A stretch of DNA of 64,000 nt. Source: Croceicoccus gelatinilyticus (GTDB lineage Bacteria; Pseudomonadota; Alphaproteobacteria; Sphingomonadales; Sphingomonadaceae). The stretch lies in contig NZ_JAHCBF010000011.1 in the NCBI RefSeq assembly GCF_018398395.1, positions 1-64,000 on the forward strand, read 5' to 3'. Both the position numbers and the translations under genes were made by a program. This document shows positions 8,236-16,330 of the stretch, piece by piece; position 1 is the stretch's first letter, and every line of letters starts with the position of its first letter. The notes beneath the pieces were generated by a model, which was given only the letters and a program-made list of their open reading frames with translations, was not told where the DNA came from and ran no database searches.

Positions 8236-8979
8236 GTGAGCGTCGTACCAAATGTCGGCAGAGACCCCGCCATCGAGGTTGTCTGCCAGTTCGAGGATCT
8301 TTGCCCGTTCGGGCAGATTGTTGAACGGCAAGCCCCTTACCTTACCTCCGACGACCTGCTCGACGCTCCTGTCGAGATGTTCGTCGCCATGAAGTTCGAA
8401 GTAGGTCTCGACGATCTCGGATGCGTCCATGGTGTCGAGGTCGCATTCCTGCGCCTGGTCGCAGTGGGACAAGTCGTCCCAGTTTTCACGGCAATAGGCG
8501 GCAAGCTGGATCTCGAGCCCGTCATCATCGGTCGCGATGTAGAAGTCGCCGCCATGCTTGTGCGAGATGCGACCCACATGGACCTCGGTGACGCCGGTTT
8601 CGATATCATCGATATTGAGATCGAGAAGGTCGGCCAGGTTGAGGAGGTGACCGTAAGGCGAGATGCCGAACTCCTCCGCGCGCTCTTCTGCGGCAACCTG
8701 TTCGAGAAAGCTCTCGTCGATCGAATAGGTCGCGTTTGCGATCGGGTCGCGGGCGACGATGAGATTGTCACCTTCGATGTCGCGCAGGCGGCCTATCGGA
8801 CGGGCCATCGGCGGATTGATGTCGCCGGCCTTGCACGCGGCGGTCAGCGCATTGGAATTGCGGAAGCCGAAGGCCATGGCCGCGATTTCGAGAACCTGGG
8901 AGCGCTTGAGCTTTACGCCCTGGACCCCAAGGGCCTTCTCGAGGCGGTCGAGAACGACCGGCAGCGGATTGGTAGTCAT
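8113..8979 (-). CDS. unassigned 288-aa protein with an N-terminal LE(I/V)AA..GFRN segment
   Basis: Acidic, soluble protein. Residues 20-50 (VKLKRSQVLEIAAMAFGFRNSNALTAA) resemble the short helical segment found at the start of many plasmid and ICE proteins (sometimes annotated Glyoxalase_8-like). The rest is unassigned. Its last 40 codons are duplicated as a fragment on the far side of the TnpB element. The fragment's break corresponds to a TCAC in this gene (8236-8239 on the complement), which looks like an unoccupied TnpB target. Confidence 0.65.
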   Translation of the reverse strand: MTTNPLPVVLDRLEKALGVQGVKLKRSQVLEIAAMAFGFRNSNALTAACKAGDINPPMARPIGRLRDIEGDNLIVARDPIANATYSIDESFLEQVAAEERAEEFGISPYGHLLNLADLLDLNIDDIETGVTEVHVGRISHKHGGDFYIATDDDGLEIQLAAYCRENWDDLSHCDQAQECDLDTMDASEIVETYFELHGDEHLDRSVEQVVGGKVRGLPFNNLPERAKILELADNLDGGVSADIWYDAHEYGADAPEDPDRLAENRIETTMNAMTGAAGVLRLVAASQA

Positions 8980-9180
8980 GTTCCTGTATCTCCGAAGGGA
9001 GGCTGGCGGTTAGGGCGCAAAGGATCCCGCGTTGTCTGCTGGTGCCGGCCTCCATCTGGATTCAGGATGGTAGATGCTCGGTAGTCTTGCAGTGTTCCGT
9101 GGGTTCGCCTGGCCGTTGTTGGCACCGCGCCATTGGCGCTGCGGGATCGGCGGGCTCACGGGGCCCGGATGCGTTCGGCA

Positions 9181-9218
9181 TCCTCCATGCGCCCGCATAG
9201 TGTCGGGTGCATGGAGGA
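9181..9218. other. long hairpin beside the IS110-family element
   Basis: A 10-bp perfect stem (TCCTCCATGC with GCATGGAGGA) extended by five more pairs, loop CATAGTGT. It ends 20 bp before the left inverted repeat of the IS. It could be a leftover terminator or the structured target the IS selected. Confidence 0.5.
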
Positions 9219-9237
9219 GGTCGTTCACAAAAAATGT

Positions 9238-9258
9238 ATGACCCGCCCTGTCCATGCA
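9238..9258 (+). repeat. left inverted repeat of the IS1111-group element
   Basis: ATGACCCGCCCTGTCC followed by ATGCA. It pairs with 10555-10579, which has four extra bases before the ATGCA part. Confidence 0.85.
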
Positions 9259-9473
9259 AGGGTCGATTGGTGTTGACGGTGCCAGTCTGCACAAATGTAT
9301 CCGGCCTCTCGCGAGTGGGCCGCTGTTGCGGCCAGGCCTTGATGAGATCCGCGCGCCTCGTTCCCAGATAAATGCTTCGGGCTTTCTGCCCGTTTTTTTG
9401 ACGGGGCTTACGATGCGCTGGTCCACTGTCTCGTCATCACTCTTACGAACCTCGCAGTTGGTGGCGGCGCCGT
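9259..9473 (-). ncRNA. candidate bridge/seek RNA region of the IS1111-group element
   Basis: Non-coding DNA between the transposase stop and the inverted repeat. In IS1111-group elements this downstream region encodes the RNA that selects the target. Reading leftward it has two clear stems: CGGGC..GCCCG near 9380 and a GGCC-rich stem-loop around 9309-9340. I cannot place the RNA ends or the target-binding loops by eye. Confidence 0.45.
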
Positions 9474-10526
9474 TCAGCCGAACGCTGGAACGCGCCGCTC
9501 GTAGGTGGCGCCCGGCTTGGTCAGAATCACCCAGACAACGCGAGCGATCTTGGCAGCCAGGGCGACCGTGACCTTGTTCTTGTGCATCCTGCTCTCAAGC
9601 CCGTCGAGCCATGGGCCCAAGCGGTCCCTGCTTCTATCGAGATGTGTAACACAGGATCGAGCACCATGGACGATCATCCTTCGCAGGTATTTATTGCCGC
9701 GCTTGCTGATGCCAAGCAGCTTAGTCTTCCCGCCGGTCGAGTGTTCGCGCGGCACTAGACCGAGCCAGGCAGCGAGATCACGTGCCCTGCGGAACTGACG
9801 TCCCGATCCTGCCGCCGCCAGCAGAGCGGTCGAGGCCAGCGGTCCGATGCCCGGCACAGTCATCAGGCGCCGTGCGGTATCGCTGCGCGCGGCGATGGCT
9901 TCGATCTCGTGGTTCATGGCTGTGATGCGCTGTTCGAGTTCCATCATCTCGCCGTGAACCTCCGTCAGGATCCGGCGCATCGAAGGGGTGAGCTCGTTGG
10001 TCTCATCCGCAAGCACGCGCGGTATCTCGGCCTTGAACTTGCCTGCGCCCTGATGGATCGCGATACCATACTCGAGACAGAAGGCGCGCATCTGGCTGAT
10101 CAGCCTCGTTCGATGGGCGATCATCCGGTCTCGCACCCGGTGGAGTGCTTGCAGGTCGATCTGCTCCGGTGTCCTTATCTCTACGAAGCGCATCGTCGGC
10201 CTAGTGACGGCTTCCGCAATGGCTTCCGCGTCGATGATGTCGTTCTTGTTCGACTTTACGAAGGGCTTCACGAATTGTGCCGGCACGATCCTAACTGTGT
10301 GCCCCATCCCTAGCAGCTTGCGCGCCAGCCACTGCGAACCGGGGCATGCTTCCATCCCGACCAGAACCGGCGACGCGCGTTCGAAAAACTGCAGCAACGT
10401 CTCCCGCCTGAATGTCGCCTTCTGGATCGGTGCATGGGCCGCATCGAGGCCGACAACGTGAAAGACTGTTTTGCCAATGTCGATGCCGAAGACGGCTGCA
10501 TCTCTTGGTTGGTTGCGTATGCTCAT
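9474..10526 (-). CDS. IS110-family transposase (DEDD, IS1111 group)
   Basis: 350 residues from the ATG preceded by AAGGAGGTAATT, a near-perfect ribosome-binding site. An in-frame ATG 33 bp upstream lies inside the inverted repeat and is less likely. The N-terminal RuvC-like DEDD domain begins FGIDIGKTVFHVVGLD. The C-terminal Transposase_20 domain has VPGIGPLASTALLAAAG and AAWLGLVPREHSTGGKTKLLGISKRGN, which includes the catalytic-Ser region. It appears full length and intact. Confidence 0.93.
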   Translation of the reverse strand: MSIRNQPRDAAVFGIDIGKTVFHVVGLDAAHAPIQKATFRRETLLQFFERASPVLVGMEACPGSQWLARKLLGMGHTVRIVPAQFVKPFVKSNKNDIIDAEAIAEAVTRPTMRFVEIRTPEQIDLQALHRVRDRMIAHRTRLISQMRAFCLEYGIAIHQGAGKFKAEIPRVLADETNELTPSMRRILTEVHGEMMELEQRITAMNHEIEAIAARSDTARRLMTVPGIGPLASTALLAAAGSGRQFRRARDLAAWLGLVPREHSTGGKTKLLGISKRGNKYLRRMIVHGARSCVTHLDRSRDRLGPWLDGLESRMHKNKVTVALAAKIARVVWVILTKPGATYERRVPAFG

Positions 10527-10554
10527 AATTACCTCCTTCTCAGTCCGCCGAATG

Positions 10555-10579
10555 TGCATGGAAGGACAGGGCGGGTCAT
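10555..10579 (-). repeat. right inverted repeat of the IS1111-group element
   Basis: Complement of 9238-9258 (GACAGGGCGGGTCAT core) with an extra GAAG between the two blocks. Confidence 0.85.
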
Positions 10580-10588
10580 CCCATTAAT

Positions 10589-10606
10589 GGGGGCCTGATG
10601 GCCCCC
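10589..10606 (-). terminator. GGGGGCC/GGCCCCC hairpin
   Basis: 7-bp perfect GC stem with loop TGAT. It lies 27 bp beyond the stop of the 10633 gene and would end its leftward transcript just before the IS. Only ATTAAT, not a T-run, follows. Confidence 0.5.
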
Positions 10607-10632
10607 TTGCTCGTTGCGGTTCTCTGGTTGTC

Positions 10633-11415
10633 TCAGCGGAAACGGTCGCTGTACCTGCTGAGAAATCCTGAAGGATCGTATGTTGGAGCCTTGTCCCCTT
10701 CGATCTGGGCCTGGTTGATGCGCTCGCGCAGAGACGGAGCCTCGCCAGTCACCAGCTCTTCGGCTTCCTCGGCAACCGTCACTGCTTCGGTCTGGTCGTT
10801 GACAGGCGCTGCGTCGCGTTCTTCGGTAGCGGCCGGGACCGTGGGTTCTTCGACGATCTCTTCTGTAGAGATCTCATGGACCGGTTCGGGATCAGCGGGG
10901 GCGAGGATCTCGGCCTCTTGCGCGACCACTTCTTGAACGGGCGGATCAGTTTCGATCTCTGCGGCTTCATCTGCGTCTGCAACTTCGCGCGCGTCGGTAA
11001 TTGTCGCGGGTTCTTCTGCAAATTCCAGGGCGACCAGATCGGGGATCGATCTTGCGAGGAAGACCCTTCTGTCAGCGCGGGAAAGCACGACTTGCTCATC
11101 TTCGGGTAGCTTGATCACGTCTTGCGCACGCACGGTCAGGTACGAGGCGGCGTCATCAGGCTCGGCGTCTTCTTCCTGGATGAAGAGCAGACCCCTGTCC
11201 TCGAGGTTCTTGATCACGACAAAGCTTCTGCCCCTGTAGGCAACGGGCGAGCCGACGCCGAAGGGACGATCAACGATGTTCAGGTGCTTGGAATGGATAC
11301 TGATCATTCCGTCCTGCAGAAGACCTTCGAGTGATTTTACAACCACTGTCCCGTCGTCCTTCTGCTCGACGACGCGACCGAAGTGCGTGACAATGTCACC
11401 GGCTTTGAACTGCAT
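10633..11415 (-). CDS. unassigned protein with a beta-rich head and acidic tail, 260 aa
   Basis: The N-terminal 100 residues (FKAGDIVTHFGRVVEQKDDGTVVVKSL...GSPVAYRGRSFVVIKNL) look like a small beta-barrel, KOW- or SH3-like. They are followed by a long, low-complexity Glu/Ala/Val/Pro segment (about 130-225) and a short C-terminal SLRERINQAQIEGD helix. Soluble. Transcribed from its own CATCC-type promoter with a leader of about 40 nt. Function unknown. Confidence 0.65.
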   Translation of the reverse strand: MQFKAGDIVTHFGRVVEQKDDGTVVVKSLEGLLQDGMISIHSKHLNIVDRPFGVGSPVAYRGRSFVVIKNLEDRGLLFIQEEDAEPDDAASYLTVRAQDVIKLPEDEQVVLSRADRRVFLARSIPDLVALEFAEEPATITDAREVADADEAAEIETDPPVQEVVAQEAEILAPADPEPVHEISTEEIVEEPTVPAATEERDAAPVNDQTEAVTVAEEAEELVTGEAPSLRERINQAQIEGDKAPTYDPSGFLSRYSDRFR

Positions 11416-11458
11416 TGTTCCTTCGCTTTCCCGAAATGCGCTGGGTGCCTGTAGCGCG

Positions 11459-11487
11459 ATTATAGGATGAGCGAAGGAAATGCAGAA
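11459..11487 (-). promoter_or_regulatory. CATCC-TAnAAT family promoter of the 10633 gene
   Basis: -35 TTCTGC, 17-bp spacer ending CATCC, -10 TATAAT, 44 bp upstream of the ATG. Confidence 0.6.
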
Positions 11488-11511
11488 ACCCGTTCTACCT
11501 GCCTTGGATGA

Positions 11512-11832
11512 TCAGGCGAGGTAGAGAGCGATGCGAACCGCGCGCTGGGTTTCCAGCGGGTACTTCACGTAGTAGTCCGACCGCCGCAGGATGTCCTTGC
11601 GGATGGTCTCGCGGGCGCGATCGATCTGGCGATCATTGCTCGCCTCTGCCGTGGCCAGAACCTGGCCGGCCTTTGCCGCGGCGTAAGCGCCGGGCACCAG
11701 TGCGATAGCAACGACCAGCGTGGTCAGAACCGCGCCTGCCTGCGTCCAGGCAAGGCCCAGAGCGAAGCGCGCGATAGCGATAGCGGCGAAGATTGCGAAC
11801 AACCCTGCCAGCACGTAGAGAAGAATTTCCAT
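11512..11832 (-). CDS. small two-helix membrane protein, 106 aa
   Basis: Two hydrophobic helices (about residues 4-27 and 34-55), then a charged cytoplasmic-looking tail (RQIDRARETIRKDILRRSDYYVKYPLE). ATG 11832 is preferred over one 9 bp earlier because AAAGGG lies at a better distance. A perfect palindrome 26 bp upstream may control it. No family recognised. Confidence 0.6.
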   Translation of the reverse strand: MEILLYVLAGLFAIFAAIAIARFALGLAWTQAGAVLTTLVVAIALVPGAYAAAKAGQVLATAEASNDRQIDRARETIRKDILRRSDYYVKYPLETQRAVRIALYLA

Positions 11833-12072
11833 TTCAGGCACCCTTTTTCCATTCAGTTTGGAGTATCACTCCAACCTGCTTTCTCAAGGGTTATCATCTA
11901 CATGGCCGCGCGTCATCGCGGTCCATCAGTGCCTGTAACTTCTTTCTCTCTGCTCGGCGACTGGCAGGGGGTCGTCCTGCCTTCACTTCATTCCACGACT
12001 TTTCCGTTCCCGCCCAGTCGGGCCGGGAAATCCTTCACTCGGGTATTGGACTGGGATGGCCCCGTGTGGTGG
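11833..12072. other. non-coding stretch, 240 bp
   Basis: Contains the palindrome at 11858-11874. Nothing else supported was seen; the short open frames here have no ribosome-binding sites. Confidence 0.4.
11858..11874. promoter_or_regulatory. perfect palindrome, probable operator
   Basis: TTGGAGTATCACTCCAA: two 7-bp arms with a 3-bp centre, 26 bp upstream of the 11832 start. The size and placement suit a dimeric repressor site. The regulator is unknown. Confidence 0.5.
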
Positions 12073-12765
12073 TCATCCCTCGTAGTAGGTCAGTTCCTCG
12101 ACTTCATCTCCATCCTGGTCGTAGACGAGCCAGGTCAGGTCATGCTCGCGGCATAGCTTGTCGGCATCGATCAGGAACTCGGGCACATCGCCACCTTCTT
12201 CGACGAATGTCCGAAGGATCGTCGAGTGCAGAGCATATCCGTAAGGACCGTTCATCCAGTGTAGGCGACCTGCCCAGTCGAAATCGTCTTCGCTGGGCAG
12301 GTTTCTGTCTTCGTCGAGGCGACGCTCGAGATATTCGCGGGCCTCCTGCGGGATGTGTCCGGTCGAGACAGTGATTATCTTGCCAAATTCGAGATTGCCG
12401 GTGGTCTTCTCGTCGACCGCAGCAGGGCTTTTGCCAGTATCGACGGGCATTCGGATTTCACATTCCCGCTGATATGCCGCTCGGGCCAATTCCTCGGGAT
12501 CATTGCCGACCAGCACGAAGTCTTCTGCGCCGCCATCGGGCGAGAAGACGACATGGCTGCCTTCATACTGTTCGACACGAGCGCGTAGCGCGCGGTCTTC
12601 CTGGTCGTGCAACTCGCTGATCTGCTCAGGCGACGTGTTTGGCGAACCGCGGAACGCTTCGATCTGGGGGTTTGCCAGAACATCTTCGCGCGTTTTCACG
12701 ACAAAGCCGAACGTGGCCGCTTTTTCGGTCCAGCTTTTGTTCTCGATGGTCGCTGCATCTGTCAT
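12073..12765 (-). CDS. unassigned acidic protein, 230 aa
   Basis: Soluble and strongly acidic, with no family recognised (C-terminal LCREHDLTWLVYDQDGDEVEELTYYEG). Last gene of a tight leftward operon (15162 to 12073). Its ATG overlaps the stop of the methyltransferase gene by 4 bp, so its expression is coupled to that enzyme. Confidence 0.65.
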   Translation of the reverse strand: MTDAATIENKSWTEKAATFGFVVKTREDVLANPQIEAFRGSPNTSPEQISELHDQEDRALRARVEQYEGSHVVFSPDGGAEDFVLVGNDPEELARAAYQRECEIRMPVDTGKSPAAVDEKTTGNLEFGKIITVSTGHIPQEAREYLERRLDEDRNLPSEDDFDWAGRLHWMNGPYGYALHSTILRTFVEEGGDVPEFLIDADKLCREHDLTWLVYDQDGDEVEELTYYEG

Positions 12766-13880
12766 GTGAATAGCTCCTGTTGTCTGATGACCTCGGGCTG
12801 GAGCCCGATAACCTTGGCTTCTGCCTGCCAGACAGCGCGTGATTCCTCGCTGACGCCTGGCAGCCTGCAGATATTGTCGAGACCAGCCTCGGCGAGGCGC
12901 GCGGCGCGCATGTCCTCGTAGAAGAGGTCGCAGCCGCTGAACTGGCGGCCGGTTCGCCGCGCAACGACGTGTGTCGTCCCCGACCCGCTGAAGGGATCGA
13001 TAACCAGGTCGCCGGGCTGCGTGTAGAGATGCACGGCCCTCATCGCGAGCTCCTCGGGGAATTGCGCCGGGTGGCCGGTCTTCTCAGGGTGGTTCGCACC
13101 CAGATTTCCAATTTGCCAGACGTCTGACGGCCATGCCCCGAAGGGATGGCCGGACAGCTTGCCCTTGTTCGGCCCCTTGAAGGCCCGCTTGTCGGGTTGC
13201 TTCTGAGGCGTGCGGGCCGGATCGGCGTTGAACGTCGACGGCGGTCCCTTGGTGAAGATCAACGCACTTTCGTGTCGCTCCGAAAGGCGCCGTTTCGGGG
13301 TCAGCCCGTGGGGCACAACCCAGCTCACCCGGTTCTGGTATTCCAGGCCGGTTTTCCGCATCACTTCAAATAGCATGATGTCGATGGGGACCATGGAACC
13401 GTCCACTTCATCCCTTGTCGAGCCGCACTGGAGGAATACGACCCCTCCAGGCTTTACCACGCGCGCCATCTCGGACACGATCATCGAGAGCCATCCGGCG
13501 TAATAGACGTGACGCATGGTGTCGGTGGCGACAGCGTCGCCGTACTTTTTGCCGACGTTGTAGGGCACGCTGGTGACAACCAGCTGGGCGCATTCGTCGG
13601 GCAACGCATCGAAGTAGTCGAGGACATCGGCTGTCTGCGTTGCATCGAGCATGGCTTCGAGCGTTTCGAGCTGGCGCTGTTTGCGCTCGGCAGCCCGCTC
13701 GCGGATCCGCTGTTCGTTCTTGCGGGCCTTGTGCTTGATGGCGATCGACCAGACCTTGCCGCGCGAGATGCGCAGTTCCGATGAGATCGTCTGATAGGTC
13801 TGCGTCTGTAGGCGCTCGACCACTTCCGCTTCGAGCGGATCTACCGGCGCGGCGGCAGTCATGTTGGCAAGCGCGCTCAC
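12762..13880 (-). CDS. orphan DNA methyltransferase (N4/N6 amino type)
   Basis: 372 residues. An N-terminal HTH-like segment (TYQTISSELRISRGKVWSIAI, about 29-49) and a charged coiled stretch precede the methyltransferase. The catalytic loop is TSVPYNVGKKY at 103-113. The SAM-binding motif DPFSGSGTTHVV lies near residue 295, so the catalytic motif comes first (beta-class order). SVPY replaces the usual SPPY or DPPY. No restriction gene is adjacent, suggesting an epigenetic or anti-restriction role. Operon member with 4-bp overlaps on both sides. Confidence 0.85.
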   Translation of the reverse strand: MSALANMTAAAPVDPLEAEVVERLQTQTYQTISSELRISRGKVWSIAIKHKARKNEQRIRERAAERKQRQLETLEAMLDATQTADVLDYFDALPDECAQLVVTSVPYNVGKKYGDAVATDTMRHVYYAGWLSMIVSEMARVVKPGGVVFLQCGSTRDEVDGSMVPIDIMLFEVMRKTGLEYQNRVSWVVPHGLTPKRRLSERHESALIFTKGPPSTFNADPARTPQKQPDKRAFKGPNKGKLSGHPFGAWPSDVWQIGNLGANHPEKTGHPAQFPEELAMRAVHLYTQPGDLVIDPFSGSGTTHVVARRTGRQFSGCDLFYEDMRAARLAEAGLDNICRLPGVSEESRAVWQAEAKVIGLQPEVIRQQELFT

Positions 13881-14113
13881 AGGATCGTCCTCCAGCCGTC
13901 GTCGACGATCGAGTGCGAGTTCTTGAAATCGTAAAAGGCGGCGTACCTGTCGAGATGCTCCTGTGTCAGGACGTTGCCGCCATTGATCTGCTTGTCACCG
14001 TCGAATACGCGCGCTTCGCTGAACGACGAATAGCTCTTAACGCGGACCTTGAGGCCGAGCTCCTTGAGCTTCTTGCGCATTTCGACCTGGCTGATTTCGG
14101 GATTGATGCTCAC
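13877..14113 (-). CDS. small unassigned protein, 78 aa
   Basis: Starts at GTG 14113, overlapping the upstream stop (GTGA), and ends in a 4-bp overlap with the methyltransferase ATG. Charged helical start (SQVEMRKKLKELGLKVRVKSYSSF), then a loop-rich half. The two overlaps are the main support for this start; an in-frame ATG further upstream lies inside the previous gene. Confidence 0.65.
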   Translation of the reverse strand: MSINPEISQVEMRKKLKELGLKVRVKSYSSFSEARVFDGDKQINGGNVLTQEHLDRYAAFYDFKNSHSIVDDGWRTIL

Positions 14114-15162
14114 TGGCTGATCTCCGCGTGGTAATAGCTGCCGACAAGGCCGCACCAGTCAGCCGGCCCTTTCTCAAAGACGTGGAAACGCCCCTCGTCC
14201 GGCCTCAGGATGATGGGCTGGTCCTTGTTAATGTCGTGAAACGTGCCGCTCGACATATTGATGGTGGCGACGCTGTAGCGATCGAGACGGATGGGCTTCG
14301 ACAGGTCCATCTTGAGGAAGTCCCGCAATGGAACGTGCGCATAGATCGCGAAGTTGAAATACTGCGCGCAGGCATTGTCGACGGCCTCCTGCAGCTCGTC
14401 CAGCGTTGCGACTGGAAGACGCGGAGGCCGGGGATGAAAGACCTCGTCCTGCACCTCGTGCTGGTTCTTGGAATGAGCAAGATACTGCTCGAGGGTGTAG
14501 CCAAGGCGGGGAAGCGTGTTGAGAAAGCCCTCGCTGAGGCTCAGCTCGCTCCATTCGGACCAGGTCTTGTGTGAGGCCGTGCAGTTGTCGTCGAAATATC
14601 CATGATCCTGCATAAAGACGAAGGCGATCTCGACGCGGTCACAGGACCCAAGGACGTCGAACGGGGTGCTGTCGTCCCGTTCCTCTGCGATCTCGCAGAC
14701 TGCCTGGCGCAGCTCGTCCGCATTCTCGTCGTCGGCGTCAAAGCAGTACGACCAGCCGAGGTCGTCAGCTTCGCATTCCAGCTTTTCGATGAACCGCTCT
14801 ACTTCGGGGCGGACGAGTTCGTCCTCGAGATACCAGGAACTGGTGCCGTTCAGGCGCGCGAGGGAATGGCGGCCCGCAACCTGCGGGTCCTTCCCGAACG
14901 TATGCGCTTCGATCATGGCCTGTGCGGCAGCTGCGCAATCGGACAAGTCGAGAACCCTGTTCTCGGGTTCGTAGCGGGACCAGTAGACCTCGTCGGCGAT
15001 CTTGGCGGCTAGCTCGTCACAATGGAGCGACAGGAAGTCCTCGTGCTCGACCTGCTCGCGGGTGAAGCGCAGGCCCTTGATCTCGAGCTTTTCTGGTTCT
15101 TCGGCGCGGCCGTCGACGTGTGCGCCGGGCATGGCAACGGGACTGGTGGCTACCAGGGTCAT
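14110..15162 (-). CDS. unassigned acidic protein, 350 aa
   Basis: First gene of the operon with the orphan methyltransferase. The ATG at 15162 follows AAAAGGA at good spacing; an in-frame start 27 bp upstream has no such site. Soluble and rich in Asp/Glu, with several Cys (LHCDELAAK, LSDCAAAAQ, KLECEADDLGWSYCFDADDE). No family recognised. Confidence 0.65.
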   Translation of the reverse strand: MTLVATSPVAMPGAHVDGRAEEPEKLEIKGLRFTREQVEHEDFLSLHCDELAAKIADEVYWSRYEPENRVLDLSDCAAAAQAMIEAHTFGKDPQVAGRHSLARLNGTSSWYLEDELVRPEVERFIEKLECEADDLGWSYCFDADDENADELRQAVCEIAEERDDSTPFDVLGSCDRVEIAFVFMQDHGYFDDNCTASHKTWSEWSELSLSEGFLNTLPRLGYTLEQYLAHSKNQHEVQDEVFHPRPPRLPVATLDELQEAVDNACAQYFNFAIYAHVPLRDFLKMDLSKPIRLDRYSVATINMSSGTFHDINKDQPIILRPDEGRFHVFEKGPADWCGLVGSYYHAEISQ

Positions 15163-15291
15163 AAGCAAAGTCCTTTTCAGGCGTGACAAGGTGCTTTCAG
15201 GCGCGCTGGCGGCGCGCCTGTTTTCCTCCGCAACCGGAGGTCATTTCTATGGGGCTTTGGTAAAGTCGAACTTCATCCCATAAGATGTGAG

Positions 15292-15768
15292 ATGACAAAC
15301 ATGATCCTCTCCATCCTGGGTATTATCCTCGCCACGGCATCGGCACTCTTGGTGATCGATTACGGAGGCGATTATTACCTCGACGTGCAGCGCGACGCGA
15401 AGGCGGCGGAGATGCGTAACGTTCTCGACCAGGTCGCGGCAGCGCATCAGACCTACGAGATGCACTATCTGGAGAAGGCTACCAGCACGGCCGATATCGT
15501 CAGTGCCGGCATCCTGAACGAGACACCGAGACCTTCACTTGGCACTTATGAACCGGTGTATCTCTCGATCGAATACGACGGGACTGCGCACCGGGCGCTC
15601 AGCATCAATTCGTTGCCGCAGGAGCTTTGCGCGCGCCTCAACGAGATCGCCGGGTTCTCGACCAACTGGGGCGATGGCAAGCCGGTGAGCACTACCAGCC
15701 AGTTCGGTTGCTATACCGCGACTGCGACCGGTGACGGGACCTTCTTTCGCATTCTTGATGCGGAGTAA
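15292..15768 (+). CDS. type IV pilin-like protein
   Basis: 158 residues. A short lead is followed by a hydrophobic N-terminal helix (MILSILGIILATASALLVI), then VQRDAKAAEMRNVLDQVAAAHQTYEMHY, the pattern of the pilin N-terminal alpha-helix. The C-terminal domain has two Cys (LCARLN, FGCYTAT) positioned to form the D-region disulfide. It resembles PilS/TcpA-like type IVb pilins, but no canonical Gly-processing site is clear. It may serve a conjugative or secretion pseudopilus; no assembly genes are in the window. Confidence 0.5.
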   Translation: MTNMILSILGIILATASALLVIDYGGDYYLDVQRDAKAAEMRNVLDQVAAAHQTYEMHYLEKATSTADIVSAGILNETPRPSLGTYEPVYLSIEYDGTAHRALSINSLPQELCARLNEIAGFSTNWGDGKPVSTTSQFGCYTATATGDGTFFRILDAE

Positions 15769-15782
15769 GATCGTTCAGCGGT

Positions 15783-15811
15783 TTGGAGACTTTCTCCGCT
15801 CATCCTAAAAT
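15783..15811 (+). promoter_or_regulatory. CATCC-TAnAAT family promoter of the Pal-like gene
   Basis: -35 TTGGAG, 17-bp spacer ending CATCC, -10 TAAAAT; 30 bp before the ATG. Confidence 0.65.
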
Positions 15812-15841
15812 GATGGCAAACGCCACTTCAAGGATGACCCT

Positions 15842-16330
15842 ATGCGCTTTCGCTACCTGTCGTTTCTCGCTCTGCCTGCCTTGATCGGCTGCTCGAGCGG
15901 TCCTGACGATCTCTATGTCGCAGGCCCTGTAGCGCCTCCGGGCAAGCCGATGGCGCAGACCTACCTTCCCGAGATCGCACACGAGAGCGACTTCCTGTCG
16001 GCGGCTGGCACGAACACGGTCTTCTTCGACACGAACAAGGCCGTCCTGACGCCGCAAGCGCGCGATGTTCTCGAGCGCCAGGCGAACTGGCTCATGACGC
16101 ACCCCGACATCGCATTTCGTATCGAGGGGCATTGCGACGAGCGTGCGACGGCGAACTACAACTACGAACTGGGCCAGCGCCGTGCTGACGCCGTCCGTGA
16201 GTTCTTCGTCGACAAGGGCATTACCGCCGAGCGGATTTCGACCGTCTCGTTCGGCGAGCAGAGCCCCGTGATCGATGACAATGGCGATATCCAGATCAAT
16301 CGCCGTGCTGTCACGGTGCTCACGATCTGA
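15842..16330 (+). CDS. Pal-like OmpA-domain lipoprotein
   Basis: 162 residues. A signal peptide with lipobox LIGC gives a lipoprotein. The C-terminal OmpA domain has FFDTNKAVLTPQARDVL, IEGHCDERATANYNYELGQRRADAVREFF and ISTVSFGEQSPV, the peptidoglycan (mDAP)-binding core seen in Pal. An accessory copy: no tol genes are nearby. Its stop overlaps the start of the XRE gene (TGATG). Confidence 0.9.
   Translation: MRFRYLSFLALPALIGCSSGPDDLYVAGPVAPPGKPMAQTYLPEIAHESDFLSAAGTNTVFFDTNKAVLTPQARDVLERQANWLMTHPDIAFRIEGHCDERATANYNYELGQRRADAVREFFVDKGITAERISTVSFGEQSPVIDDNGDIQINRRAVTVLTI

Larger units (their letters stand above)
9238..10579 (-). mobile_element. IS110-family (IS1111-group) insertion sequence
   Basis: About 1.34 kb between inverted repeats at 9238-9258 and 10555-10579. 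The IS1111 group is marked by such subterminal repeats, and the true ends lie a few bases outside them. Contains one DEDD transposase gene and about 215 bp of non-coding DNA downstream of it. No target duplication is seen, as expected for this family. Confidence 0.85.

Noticed and set aside
9378-9399. Hairpin plus seven T on the + strand, like a terminator of a rightward small RNA with a TTGACG box near 9270
   Set aside because: It lies inside the IS non-coding region and the same stem is expected in a leftward guide RNA. The -10 match is poor, so I did not call a separate RNA.
9010-9426. A 138-codon leftward open frame running into the IS110-family element
   Set aside because: It crosses the left inverted repeat and has no ribosome-binding site or recognisable protein; the region is better explained as IS non-coding DNA.
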